NCBI GenBank assembly: GCA_030605265.1
Contig: JAUWIR010000070.1
Location: 1 to 11,604 of the forward strand
Direction of reading: 5' to 3'
Source of the DNA: Pseudomonadota bacterium
GTDB lineage: Bacteria; SZUA-182; DTGQ01
DNA: 11,604 bases
The notes beneath the pieces were generated by a model. The model was not told where the DNA came from. It saw only the letters and a list, made by a program, of their open reading frames with translations, and made no database searches. Position numbers and translations under genes: made by a program. Below, one piece after another: positions 1 to 7,510 of this stretch (the first letter of the stretch is position 1; each line of letters begins with the position of its first letter).

Positions 1-1116
1 CTGGAAAGGACCATTGATATATTGACAACTCTAAGTAGTATTGCTAAAGAAATTGGTTCCGTATTAGATTTGGATCAATTAATACTGTCAATTCTTAAGA
101 TGACCACTAATATCTTAGATGAGGCAACAGGGTTCTTTTCAATTGTAGATATCGAAAAAAAATCATTGAAATATAACTACGCGTTTCCTGAAAATATTGA
201 CCGGGACAAGGAATCAATAAATAAACAGTTGGCCCAATATGTCTTTTGCAATGAGAAAGCGCTGCTTATACCGGATTTTGCTAAAGAAAAATGGCTTCAT
301 GATAAAATTACAGAAATAAAGGAATACATACCCCAATCAATACTCTGTGTTCCCCTCTATGCCAAAGATAAAATTATCGGCATCATCGGCATGGTTGATA
401 AAAGTTCGGGGAAACCCTTTACAGCCGATGATCTGGAATTAGTCACCACTATTGCTAATGAGGCTGCTGTGGCAGTAGAGAATTTTAATCTTTATAGCGA
501 ACTGAAAAAGAGTTATTTCGATACCATAAGGGCATTGGTGAATACTATAGAGGCCAAAGATCCCTATACTTTCGGTCACTCAGAGCGAGTAACCGAATTG
601 AGTTTATTAATAGCTCAGGAACTGGGGCTTTCTAATCACAGCCTTGAGATTCTTCGCCATGCCAGCATTCTTCATGATGTAGGGAAAATTGGGGTGAGCT
701 TAAATATTTTACATAAAAATATTACTCTTTCTATAGATGAAAAGAAAATAATACGAGAGCATTCCCTTATCGGAAGTAAAATAATTGATCATATTGATTT
801 TTTAAAGGATGTTAAGGAAGGAATAAAACACCATCATGAAAGGTATGATGGAATGGGATATCCTGACGGTCTTGGTCCGACTCAGATTTCTATTGAAACA
901 CGCATCCTGGCTGTTGCAGATGCCTTCGATGCCATGACTTCCGATCGACCTTATCGCCGTGCTCAAAAAGCGGATGAGGCCTTGAAAGAACTGGAAAGAT
1001 GTTCCGGGACTCAATTTGATCCGGCTATTGTTGATGCATTTATCAGGGTTGTCAGAAAGACGGAGAAGTCTGCGCTCCTTTTTAAAGAGAATGCCTCCAC
1101 TGCAACTAAAAGTTAA
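1..1116 (+). CDS. GAF/HD-GYP protein, probable cyclic-di-GMP phosphodiesterase (5' end outside window)
   Basis: The frame is open from the first base, and the residues before the first possible start (TTG at 22) continue the same helix, so the gene begins upstream of the window. Counting from base 1, about 371 residues are visible. Residues ~15-165 look like a GAF sensor domain, which usually binds a small ligand or signals to the output domain. Residues ~175-350 form an HD-GYP domain. The catalytic metal-binding pair is visible in LHDVGKIG (H225, D226), followed by HHHERYDGMGYPDG with the GYP signature (~286-288) and the typical ADAFDAMTSDRPYR segment. HD-GYP proteins hydrolyse cyclic-di-GMP to pGpG or GMP in the cytoplasm. 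All key residues of the signature are present, so an active enzyme is likely. Further sensor domains may lie upstream. Its stop is one base from the stop of the convergent LysM gene. A role in pilus control is inferred from location only. Confidence 0.9.
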   Translation: MERTIDILTTLSSIAKEIGSVLDLDQLILSILKMTTNILDEATGFFSIVDIEKKSLKYNYAFPENIDRDKESINKQLAQYVFCNEKALLIPDFAKEKWLHDKITEIKEYIPQSILCVPLYAKDKIIGIIGMVDKSSGKPFTADDLELVTTIANEAAVAVENFNLYSELKKSYFDTIRALVNTIEAKDPYTFGHSERVTELSLLIAQELGLSNHSLEILRHASILHDVGKIGVSLNILHKNITLSIDEKKIIREHSLIGSKIIDHIDFLKDVKEGIKHHHERYDGMGYPDGLGPTQISIETRILAVADAFDAMTSDRPYRRAQKADEALKELERCSGTQFDPAIVDAFIRVVRKTEKSALLFKENASTATKS

Positions 1117-1117
1117 T

Positions 1118-2185
1118 TTATAAGTGCGAAGAGAATTGATTCCCAACAAGAATGATATCTTTACTCTTGGTGATCAGAGCAGTACTTGTATTTTCTTCTG
1201 TTTTAAGAATCAGTAGTTCTCCGATAACATCATTTACAATGTTTTTTCTTTCCTCGAAAATTAAATCCTGGCGATAAATAAAAAAGTGATTTCCTGCCTC
1301 AATATGTTGATTTTTCCCTTGATCTAAAAAAACGATATTATTTTCGGCAAGATTAATACGACCATCTTCTGTTGCTGCAAGGACTCCCTGGATTTTTTCT
1401 TTTGGATTACTACGGGTGGGTATAGGGATTTTTTTATACGGCATGATTCTATCTTGCAGGTGGATTTCTGAAAAGGATTGTAAGACCTTTACCAAGGCAA
1501 TTTGATCCAAAACTTTTTCTACTTGGACAATTCCCAATATATTGATTAAATAACCCATTTTTTTATTACTTATCGGATGATAGACTTTCTTTGCCGGCCT
1601 GAATACAGTGAATAGGTCCTGCGGGGAAATTTCCTTTTTGCCTTTATTAATATAAAGTAAATCTAAAAAACTATAGCTGATTTTATTTTCCTTAGCATCT
1701 ATTATGGCGCCCCATTTTTCCTGCTTTTCCCGATAAAGGAAAATTTTCTCAGGTAAAATATATCCGCAGGAGTCGATTCTATCTTGATTGGTGATGAAAT
1801 CGGGCTTTGTTACCTCCGGCTTCGCAGGCTCCGTCTTAGGCTTAATCGTAGGTTTCGGGAGGGAAGGGGGAGATGTAATTTTTTTGGAGATAGTTTTAAT
1901 TTGGGAAGGTACAAGTTTCTCTTTCAATAAAAGAGGTTGGCCTGGATAAATCCATTGTGGATCAAGGATATATTTATTATTTTTCCAAAGAGAAGGCCAA
2001 TGAAAAGGATCATTGAAGAAATCCTTTGAAATACTCCACAAAGTATCTCCTTCTTTTACTATATAAACCGAGGGTTTTGGCCGGATGTTTTTTTTCTCGG
2101 CTTTTAAGTGGGAAGGAAGGATGACCATTAAGCTTAAAAGGCACATTAAGACAGAAAAATAAATTCTATGATTTTTCCTAAACAT
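1118..2185 (-). CDS. LysM-domain envelope protein, possibly a TsaP-like secretin anchor
   Basis: A 355-residue protein. The start at 2185 is chosen because AGGAG lies seven bases upstream and the first residues then form a good signal peptide (MFRKNH, a hydrophobic stretch to ~25, likely cleavage near A29). The frame is open further upstream to 2275, but that stretch has no better start. Residues ~40-87 are a LysM domain (YIVKEGDTLWSIS, then WIYPGQPLLL), which binds peptidoglycan glycan chains. A Pro/Lys/Thr-rich linker (~93-130) follows. The C-terminal ~200 residues are beta-rich and end in a segment (GELLILKTEENTSTALI, then DIILVGNQF) that recalls the FlgT-C-like domain of TsaP, the LysM protein that anchors type IV pilus secretins. 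Similar LysM proteins also occur outside pilus loci, so the TsaP role is inference from architecture and position. A 117-bp gap separates it from the gene upstream, so it may have its own promoter; I could not identify one. Confidence 0.82.
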   Translation of the reverse strand: MFRKNHRIYFSVLMCLLSLMVILPSHLKAEKKNIRPKPSVYIVKEGDTLWSISKDFFNDPFHWPSLWKNNKYILDPQWIYPGQPLLLKEKLVPSQIKTISKKITSPPSLPKPTIKPKTEPAKPEVTKPDFITNQDRIDSCGYILPEKIFLYREKQEKWGAIIDAKENKISYSFLDLLYINKGKKEISPQDLFTVFRPAKKVYHPISNKKMGYLINILGIVQVEKVLDQIALVKVLQSFSEIHLQDRIMPYKKIPIPTRSNPKEKIQGVLAATEDGRINLAENNIVFLDQGKNQHIEAGNHFFIYRQDLIFEERKNIVNDVIGELLILKTEENTSTALITKSKDIILVGNQFSSHL

Positions 2186-2192
2186 GGCAAAT

Positions 2193-2197
2193 CTCCT
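2193..2197 (-). promoter_or_regulatory. Ribosome binding site of the LysM gene
   Basis: AGGAG on the minus strand, seven bases before the ATG at 2185. It decides the start of the LysM gene: the longer reading to 2275 would place an unlikely basic segment in front of an otherwise standard signal peptide. Confidence 0.75.
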
Positions 2198-2302
2198 GAT
2201 TTTTTTGATCCATGAGATCATATAAGTTAATTTTTTGCCAGGTATTAGTGACGTTTTGATTATCGGCATGATCACTTTACTCCATCGGGAGATTCAATTA
2301 CA

Positions 2303-2593
2303 TTAGCCTTTGATCTCAGCTTCATCTATGGGGAAAATAAGGGTGATCTGATTTTTATTTATTCCTAAAAATTTTGTTTTATAGAGCTGTTCATTATCAT
2401 TTTTGTTATGAATAACGGCATCTGTAATGGGGATAAAAAATTCCGCCTCCCCGAACTCTTTATTATTGAGAAAGTCTGTAAGCCTCCCTCCTGGAAGATG
2501 GATTGTTCCCACAATTTTCAAATTTCGTGTAAAGATAATAACCTTGAGATTAAGTTTTTTTGTTTTAATGGAATATTTCCGGATTTCAACCAT
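2303..2593 (-). CDS. Small conserved-looking protein of unknown function in the pilus operon
   Basis: A 96-residue protein. The start at 2593 has AAAGG five bases upstream and lies 22 bp after the pilC stop; a longer in-frame reading to 2689 would run deep into pilC and is not needed. There is no signal peptide or membrane segment, so it is probably cytoplasmic. The pattern is beta-rich, with a central HLPGGRLTDFLN (~32-43) followed by EFFIPITDA (~52-59) and a hydrophobic C-terminal strand (ITLIFPIDEAEI). This resembles a family of short proteins annotated only as domains of unknown function (possibly DUF6812, from memory, not checked), seen near motility or pilus genes. Its place between pilC and the LysM gene suggests a pilus-related accessory or regulatory role, but nothing in the sequence gives a mechanism. 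Confidence 0.75.
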   Translation of the reverse strand: MVEIRKYSIKTKKLNLKVIIFTRNLKIVGTIHLPGGRLTDFLNNKEFGEAEFFIPITDAVIHNKNDNEQLYKTKFLGINKNQITLIFPIDEAEIKG

Positions 2594-2615
2594 AATAGCC
2601 TTTCTCTTTAAAGGA

Positions 2616-3860
2616 TTAGCGAATGACACCGCCCATTTTAAATATTGGCAGAAAGATAGCAATAGCAAATGACCCAACCAGGACACCAATGATAACGATT
2701 AAAAATGGCTCAATGATAGAACTGAAGGCAGCAATAGTTGTATCAATTTGTTGTTGGTAAAAATCGGCAATTTTTGAAAGCATGGTAACCAGGGTCCCGG
2801 ATTCCTCTCCGGAGGAGATCATCTGAACCATAAGTTCCGGGAATATCTCACTCTCATTAAAGGCTTCGGTAATAGTTGCCCCTCTTTGAATTTTGTAGGT
2901 ACTTTCCTGGATTTTTTTTTCAATATATACATTGGAAATAGAATCGGAGATAATTTTAATAGATTGAATAATAGGTAGACCACTTTTGGAAAGAATTGAA
3001 AGGGTACGAGAGAATTGGCTAAGGACTCCTTTGGAAAGTAAAGGACCGAATATGGGAAAATGCAGCTTACTTTTATCCCACAGATATCTGCCTTTTTCCG
3101 TCTGTATGGCCAGGAAGAAAAGGAGTAAGGATATAAGGAGAAAAACCGAAAATATACCATAGCCATGCCGGATACCGTCACTAAGGAACATAAGTATCCT
3201 TGTTGGTAAGGGCAAGGTGGCCTGAAAGCGTGAAAAAAGGTGGCTAAATTGAGGCACAATGAAAAGAAGCATGCCAACAGCCACTGAAAGACCAAAGAGG
3301 ATAAGAACTAAGGGATAAAGCATGGCAGTCTTGAGTTTGTCTTTGATATACATTAAATTTTCGAGATATGATCCAAGTTGATTGAGAATAGTTGTCAAGG
3401 TCCCACTTGATTCCCCTGCTCGAATCATATTGACGTATAATTTATTAAAAATATGTGGATGCTTTGATAAGGCCTCGGATAAATCATCACCACTTTCAAT
3501 ATCGCGATGAATGTCATTGATAATTTCTTTGAATTTTTTATTCTTCAGGTCCCTGCCTAATGATTCGAGGCAGCGAGACAAGGCAACTCCTGCGCCAAAC
3601 ATAGCTGATAGTTGATGGGTAAAAAGCAAAATTTCTCCTGCCGGAATTGAATGGCACATTTTTTTCCATTTTTCTTCTAACCTTTGGAATAATTGAGGTT
3701 TTGGTGAAGCAATTTGATCTTTGCCTATTTCTTGAATAGAGAGCATTACGGCTTTTTTTCGATGAATTCGGTCTATGAGAGTCATCTCATCATCAAGTTC
3801 AATAACACCGGCGATAATCTTTCCATCATATCGTTTTGCTTTATATTTAAAAAAGGGCAT
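2616..3860 (-). CDS. pilC: Type IV pilus inner-membrane platform protein PilC (GspF family)
   Basis: A 414-residue protein of normal length for the family. It forms the inner-membrane platform on which PilB acts to insert pilins. The start at 3860 (MPFFKYKAKRYDG) matches the family N-terminus; a GGGAG lies about 11-12 bases upstream, and only seven bases separate it from the pilB stop. Two T2SSF domains are visible, at ~77-200 and ~280-402. Each carries the repeated family pattern: LLFTHQLSAMFGAGVALSRC, then RAGESSGTL in the first; FSRTLSILSKSGLPI, then SSGEESGTL in the second. Membrane segments fall at ~180-203, ~235-252 and ~385-406. The short cytoplasmic N-terminus (~1-50) is typical of PilC proteins. 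It directly follows pilB with no pilT in between, unlike the common pilB-pilT-pilC order. MshG is the equivalent in MSHA systems, and the sequence cannot separate the two names. Confidence 0.95.
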   Translation of the reverse strand: MPFFKYKAKRYDGKIIAGVIELDDEMTLIDRIHRKKAVMLSIQEIGKDQIASPKPQLFQRLEEKWKKMCHSIPAGEILLFTHQLSAMFGAGVALSRCLESLGRDLKNKKFKEIINDIHRDIESGDDLSEALSKHPHIFNKLYVNMIRAGESSGTLTTILNQLGSYLENLMYIKDKLKTAMLYPLVLILFGLSVAVGMLLFIVPQFSHLFSRFQATLPLPTRILMFLSDGIRHGYGIFSVFLLISLLLFFLAIQTEKGRYLWDKSKLHFPIFGPLLSKGVLSQFSRTLSILSKSGLPIIQSIKIISDSISNVYIEKKIQESTYKIQRGATITEAFNESEIFPELMVQMISSGEESGTLVTMLSKIADFYQQQIDTTIAAFSSIIEPFLIVIIGVLVGSFAIAIFLPIFKMGGVIR

Positions 3861-3867
3861 GATAGAT

Positions 3868-5595
3868 TTATTCTCCCTCAGTAGCGGTCCTAAGAATTTC
3901 CTCCAAGGTAGTAATACCTTGAATGACCTTATGAATACCACTCTCCATGAGGGTGGTCATCCCATTATCCAATGCTTTTCGTTTGATTATTTCCGGTAAA
4001 GCATTTTGAAGAACAAGATTGCGAATAGTTTGATTTACTTCAAGGATTTCAAATATACCAACCCTGCCGAAATATCCGGTATTATTACACTCTTTACACC
4101 CCCGTCCCCGGTAAAAGAGGACCTGCTCATTATGATCAGTGCGTAAACCTAAATTTTCCAGACAACTATTACCGGGTGTATAGGCTTCTTTACAATGATG
4201 ACAAATACGCCTGACTAATCGTTGAGCTACAGCCAAGGTGAGAGAGTTGCAAACAAGAAAGGGTTCAATGCCCATATTTATTAAACGGATAAGTGTCCCC
4301 ACTGCATCGTTTGTGTGGAGGGTACTGAAGACAAGATGGCCGGTTAAGGCGGACCGGATGGCGATCTCGGCAGTTTCCAGATCTCTTACTTCGCCAACCA
4401 TAATAATATCCGGGTCCTGCCGCAAGATGGATCGTAATCCATTAGCGAAGGTGAGACCGATTTTAAAATTAGCTTGAATTTGATTAATGCCGTTGACTTG
4501 ATATTCTACAGGATCTTCGATAGTGATGATATTTTGTTCCGGGGACCTGATTCGGGATAGTATGGAATACAGAGTGGTTGATTTTCCACTTCCTGTAGGG
4601 CCGGTTAAAAGAATCATTCCATAAGGCAGGTACATGTGATGCTTGAAGATTTTTAATTGGTTACTGTCTAAACCCAGTTCTTCCAAACTAAAATTAAAAG
4701 AGCTTTTTTCCAGTAATCGTAAGACAATCTTCTCACCAAATATAGTGGGAATGGTTGAAACTCGCAGATCAATTTCACGCTGTCCATATCGTATGGTGAA
4801 CCTACCATCCTGGGGCATCCTTCTTTCAGCAATGTCTAAATTGGAGAGGATCTTTACCCGGCAAATAATGGCAGATTGCCATTGTTTGGAGGGTGAGATA
4901 ATTTTATGGAGGACCCCGTCAATTCGATATCGAATGAGCAGCTCTTTTTCAGTAGGTTCAATGTGAATATCGCTTGCTCGTTTGGATACAGCATTACTGA
5001 TAATGTAATCAACGAGTTTTACTATGGGCGCATCATCTATTTGCTTTTTCAATAAATCAAGGTCGATTTTTTCTTCTTCTTCCTTTTTAATTTCGAATTG
5101 TTGATCGTGGAGATCTCTAAGTACTTCAAGAATTTGGTTTTCTTCCTGTTTTTTATAGAGAAGATTGATGGCATCTTCAATATCGCGTTTTTTGGCAATA
5201 AGAGGACGAATTTCCTTTCCGACAAGTTTTTGAATATCATCAATGGCAACTAAATCAAAAGGATCGGACATGGCCAGAAAAATGGATCTCTCATCAACAT
5301 GAAACGGCAGCGCTAAATATTTCCTGGCAATTGATTCCGGAATAAAGGAGGCGTTGTCGGGATTGATCTGTTGAAAATTATCGCCGGCGATATAATCGAT
5401 ATTCAATTGTTTGGCCAGGGTCTTAAGCAAATTTTCCTCTAATATCACTCCCATGTTTACCAGAATATCGCCAAGCCTCTCACCGGTATGCTTATGTTTA
5501 TAGTAAGCTTCTTCCAGTTGGGCCTTGGTAATCAAGTTGTCTTGAATGAGAAGATTACCCAATAATTCGTATTCCTGTCGATAGCTCTTTGACAT
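3868..5595 (-). CDS. pilB: Type IV pilus extension ATPase PilB (GspE family) with MshEN N-terminal domain
   Basis: A 575-residue cytoplasmic hexameric ATPase that drives pilus extension with PilC. The start at 5595 is supported by AAGGA five bases upstream. The N-terminal ~10-65 residues hold two tandem MshEN-type motifs. The second (R40-L41-G42, RLGDILVNMG then L56/L60/Q63) fits the cyclic-di-GMP-binding consensus. The first (L12-G13, DNLITKAQL) lacks the leading Arg and the central Gly. A charged linker (~150-185) leads to the motor core: Walker A GPTGSGKS (332-339), Asp box IITIEDPVEY (~356-365), Walker B IIMVGEVRD (397-405), and His box TGHLVFSTLHTNDA (418-431). A zinc-binding tetracysteine (C465, C468, C500, C503) marks it as a GspE/PilB assembly ATPase; PilT lacks it. 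All catalytic motifs are intact. MshE is the equivalent name in MSHA loci. It lies 264 bp after pilQ, so it may have its own transcription start. Confidence 0.96.
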   Translation of the reverse strand: MSKSYRQEYELLGNLLIQDNLITKAQLEEAYYKHKHTGERLGDILVNMGVILEENLLKTLAKQLNIDYIAGDNFQQINPDNASFIPESIARKYLALPFHVDERSIFLAMSDPFDLVAIDDIQKLVGKEIRPLIAKKRDIEDAINLLYKKQEENQILEVLRDLHDQQFEIKKEEEEKIDLDLLKKQIDDAPIVKLVDYIISNAVSKRASDIHIEPTEKELLIRYRIDGVLHKIISPSKQWQSAIICRVKILSNLDIAERRMPQDGRFTIRYGQREIDLRVSTIPTIFGEKIVLRLLEKSSFNFSLEELGLDSNQLKIFKHHMYLPYGMILLTGPTGSGKSTTLYSILSRIRSPEQNIITIEDPVEYQVNGINQIQANFKIGLTFANGLRSILRQDPDIIMVGEVRDLETAEIAIRSALTGHLVFSTLHTNDAVGTLIRLINMGIEPFLVCNSLTLAVAQRLVRRICHHCKEAYTPGNSCLENLGLRTDHNEQVLFYRGRGCKECNNTGYFGRVGIFEILEVNQTIRNLVLQNALPEIIKRKALDNGMTTLMESGIHKVIQGITTLEEILRTATEGE

Positions 5596-5859
5596 AATAA
5601 TCCTTGATACTAAGTGATGCTCAGTGTAGCATTTTTTGTCCAGTTAAATATAAAAGTAATGACAACCTTTATCTCTCTGTTTACTTTTTTATTTCACCAT
5701 GAAGGACATGAAGAGCATGAAGATTTTTATTCCTTCATGTCCTTCATGGTAGTTAAAAAAATAAAAAGGTCATAAGTGTAAACTACTTTCCGTGGTGTAT
5801 GAAAAATGCTATAGCAATAAGAATTACTTAAAAAGTGCAACTCCCATAAAACAGTACTA
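5596..5859. other. Intergenic spacer between pilQ and pilB
   Basis: This is the longest gap in the window, and I see no coding frame in it. It holds an AT-rich stretch, a 10-bp palindrome TGCTATAGCA (5807-5816), the CATGAAG repeat hairpin (5696-5750), and the pilB ribosome binding site (AAGGA, five bases before the ATG). A separate promoter for pilBC could sit here, but no -35/-10 pair with acceptable spacing stands out. Confidence 0.6.
5696..5750. repeat. Inverted repeat built of 9-bp CATGAAG units (18-bp perfect arms)
   Basis: The left arm ACCATGAAGGACATGAAG (5696-5713) is the exact reverse complement of the right arm (5733-5750), with 19 bases between. The left side is three direct 9-bp units, each ending in CATGAAG (5696, 5714 and the one between at 5705). 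The right side is two units in the opposite orientation. The third left unit can compete for pairing with the right arm. Outside the arms, 5684-5694 can pair with 5759-5768 (with one bulge), extending the structure across an asymmetric internal loop. No T-run follows on either strand, so it does not look like a simple intrinsic terminator. It resembles dispersed REP-like intergenic repeats of the TTCATG type seen in several environmental genomes (from memory). In RNA it would be a strong hairpin between pilQ and pilB. Confidence 0.85.
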
Positions 5860-7497
5860 TTATTCAGCTACTTGGTCATTATCTCTTGCATGGATGATAT
5901 GAGGGGTGATAAAAACCAATAGCTCACCCTGCTCGGATGATTTCCCCTTACTTTTAAATAACCAACCAAACAAGGGAAGCTGACTTAACCAGGGGACCCC
6001 TGAATTATGATTGGAAATCCCGGTAGTGGTTAACCCGCCAATAACAGCAGTATCCCCATCATTGATAATTAATTCTGTCTTAGCTTCGCGAGTGAGAATT
6101 ATGGGAACTTCATTAATTAAGTGGCTGTAATCCGGGGTGTTCCGTTTGATGTGAATGGTAAGTTTGGTTTTAGTGTCAGAGATAATGTGAGGGGTAACGA
6201 TTAATTCCGTGTTAGCTGATTTTTCAGTTGTTCGTTCACTTTTATATGTATTTTCTCCCTGTCCACTAATCACTACAGACGAAGTCCCTTGATAGTAAGG
6301 TAATTGAATAGTTTCTCCCATGCTGATAGATGCCTTGCTATTATCTAAGGTCATAATTCTTGGTTGAGAAATAATTCTGGCATCCCCACTTTCTTCCATA
6401 GCTGATAATCGGATATTAAGGGCTGCTTTATCATTTATGTTCCCTATTAAAAAATCAATGGCGCCGGCAGGTGTACTGGCGCCAGGTAAATTGACAGCGT
6501 AATTGGCCATGTCCTTATCATTTTTCTTGTCCTGATTATAGTTTTTTCCTCCCATAGGCCCTCCAATAGCAAGTGTTGGGTAGCTTTTTCCGGCCTCTTT
6601 GGCCGTAACATGCCCTCCCCATTGGATGCCGAAGGCATGGCTGTAATTTTTACTAATTTCAACTATTTTGGCTTCAATGAGAATTTGGGGGATAGGTTTA
6701 TCAAGTTCTTTTATGATAGCTTCCAGTCGGGGAAGGTTTTCAGGAGTATCAGTCAGGATTACTGAGTTTGTTTGAACATGTGTGCTGACTTTTCCCTGTA
6801 AATTGGCTATCTTAGCCACTTCCAGGCAGTCTAAGTATTGAAGGCGGAGAATTTTTGAGGTTTGCTTGGTTTCTTTAAAGTCTTGTTGGGGGGCAAGTAC
6901 ATCAAGGTGTTCAATAATTTTTTTCATTTCTTGAATTTTTTCTTCTGTATCTTTAATAATTATAGAATTTGTCCAAGTATCTGCGTTAATAACTGTTTCC
7001 GGTAAATTGGATTTAAATTTAGCCAGGTTATTGACTAACCTTTCAGCATCAGCATGCTTTAGGGAAATGATTTCTGTCTTTAAATTTTTTGCTTTCTGAT
7101 TTAATTTTTCTTCATTTAATAGGTTTTGTAAAAGTTTAATCCGATAAACGTTATTTTCTTTGGTATAACCTAAATCAGAATAGCCTAAAATATTCTTAAA
7201 AGCCTCTTTAACAGGGATTTCATGTACAATAATGCTGATAGTGCCTTTAACGTCTTTACTCATAATGATATTGAGTTTATATTTATCAGCAAAAGCTCTG
7301 ATCACATCCCGCACATCTGCGTCAATCACTTTGAGGGAACAATTTTGATAGGGAAAATCATGATCTAAACTATCAATAGCTGTTCTTCTTCTTGCAGCCA
7401 TTGATAATGGAGATAGCTGAAAAAGAGGGAATAGCCCTCCCAAAATTATCAATAGGTAGAGTAACAATTTTTTCCCTTTTAACCATCGCTGCTTCAT
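5860..7497 (-). CDS. pilQ: Type IV pilus secretin PilQ (short form without AMIN domains)
   Basis: A 545-residue outer-membrane secretin, the channel through which the pilus leaves the cell. The start at 7497 has GGGAGA eight bases upstream and gives a signal peptide (basic MKQRWLKGKK, hydrophobic ~11-32, cleavage near SMA-A). No lipobox is seen. An N0/STN domain spans ~54-105 (VIDADVRDVIRAFADKYKLNI). Two N1-type domains follow, ~141-200 (ISLKHADAERLVNNL) and ~215-268 (LRLQYLDCLEVAKIANL). The secretin beta-barrel is at ~272-538, with ARIISQPRIMTLDN, the GDTAVIGGL strand and the hallmark VPWLSQLPLFGWLFK (501-515), ending in ELLVFITPHII. It is shorter than most PilQ proteins (roughly 700-900 residues), because the peptidoglycan-binding AMIN domains usually found at the N-terminus are missing. 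In length it is closer to MshL. It starts 13 bp after the preceding gene. Confidence 0.95.
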   Translation of the reverse strand: MKQRWLKGKKLLLYLLIILGGLFPLFQLSPLSMAARRRTAIDSLDHDFPYQNCSLKVIDADVRDVIRAFADKYKLNIIMSKDVKGTISIIVHEIPVKEAFKNILGYSDLGYTKENNVYRIKLLQNLLNEEKLNQKAKNLKTEIISLKHADAERLVNNLAKFKSNLPETVINADTWTNSIIIKDTEEKIQEMKKIIEHLDVLAPQQDFKETKQTSKILRLQYLDCLEVAKIANLQGKVSTHVQTNSVILTDTPENLPRLEAIIKELDKPIPQILIEAKIVEISKNYSHAFGIQWGGHVTAKEAGKSYPTLAIGGPMGGKNYNQDKKNDKDMANYAVNLPGASTPAGAIDFLIGNINDKAALNIRLSAMEESGDARIISQPRIMTLDNSKASISMGETIQLPYYQGTSSVVISGQGENTYKSERTTEKSANTELIVTPHIISDTKTKLTIHIKRNTPDYSHLINEVPIILTREAKTELIINDGDTAVIGGLTTTGISNHNSGVPWLSQLPLFGWLFKSKGKSSEQGELLVFITPHIIHARDNDQVAE

Positions 7498-7510
7498 ATT
7501 TAAAATCTCC

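Noticed and set aside
802..1149. Minus-strand frame of 115 codons opposite the HD-GYP domain
   Set aside because: It overlaps strongly conserved HD-GYP coding sequence and its translation has no recognisable features.
2204..2222. Short inverted repeat TGATC / GATCA upstream of the LysM gene
   Set aside because: Arms of five bases with a five-base loop are expected by chance in AT-rich DNA; there is no further support for an operator.
2186..2275. N-terminal extension of the LysM protein to a start at 2275
   Set aside because: The downstream ATG has a strong AGGAG at ideal spacing and begins a regular signal peptide; the extension would bury it.
2819..3295. Minus-strand frame of 158 codons inside pilC
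   Set aside because: It is an alternative frame of pilC; the translation is an unstructured hydrophobic and aromatic mix, while the pilC frame carries all family motifs.
5617..5638. Small hairpin followed by T6 on the plus strand (ATGCT / AGCAT)
   Set aside because: It resembles an intrinsic terminator, but the stem is only five pairs and no plus-strand gene ends nearby.
5622..5640. Possible sigma-54 promoter (minus strand TGGAC, then TGC) before pilB
   Set aside because: The spacing between the GG and GC elements is nine bases, one short of the required ten, and the flanking bases match poorly.
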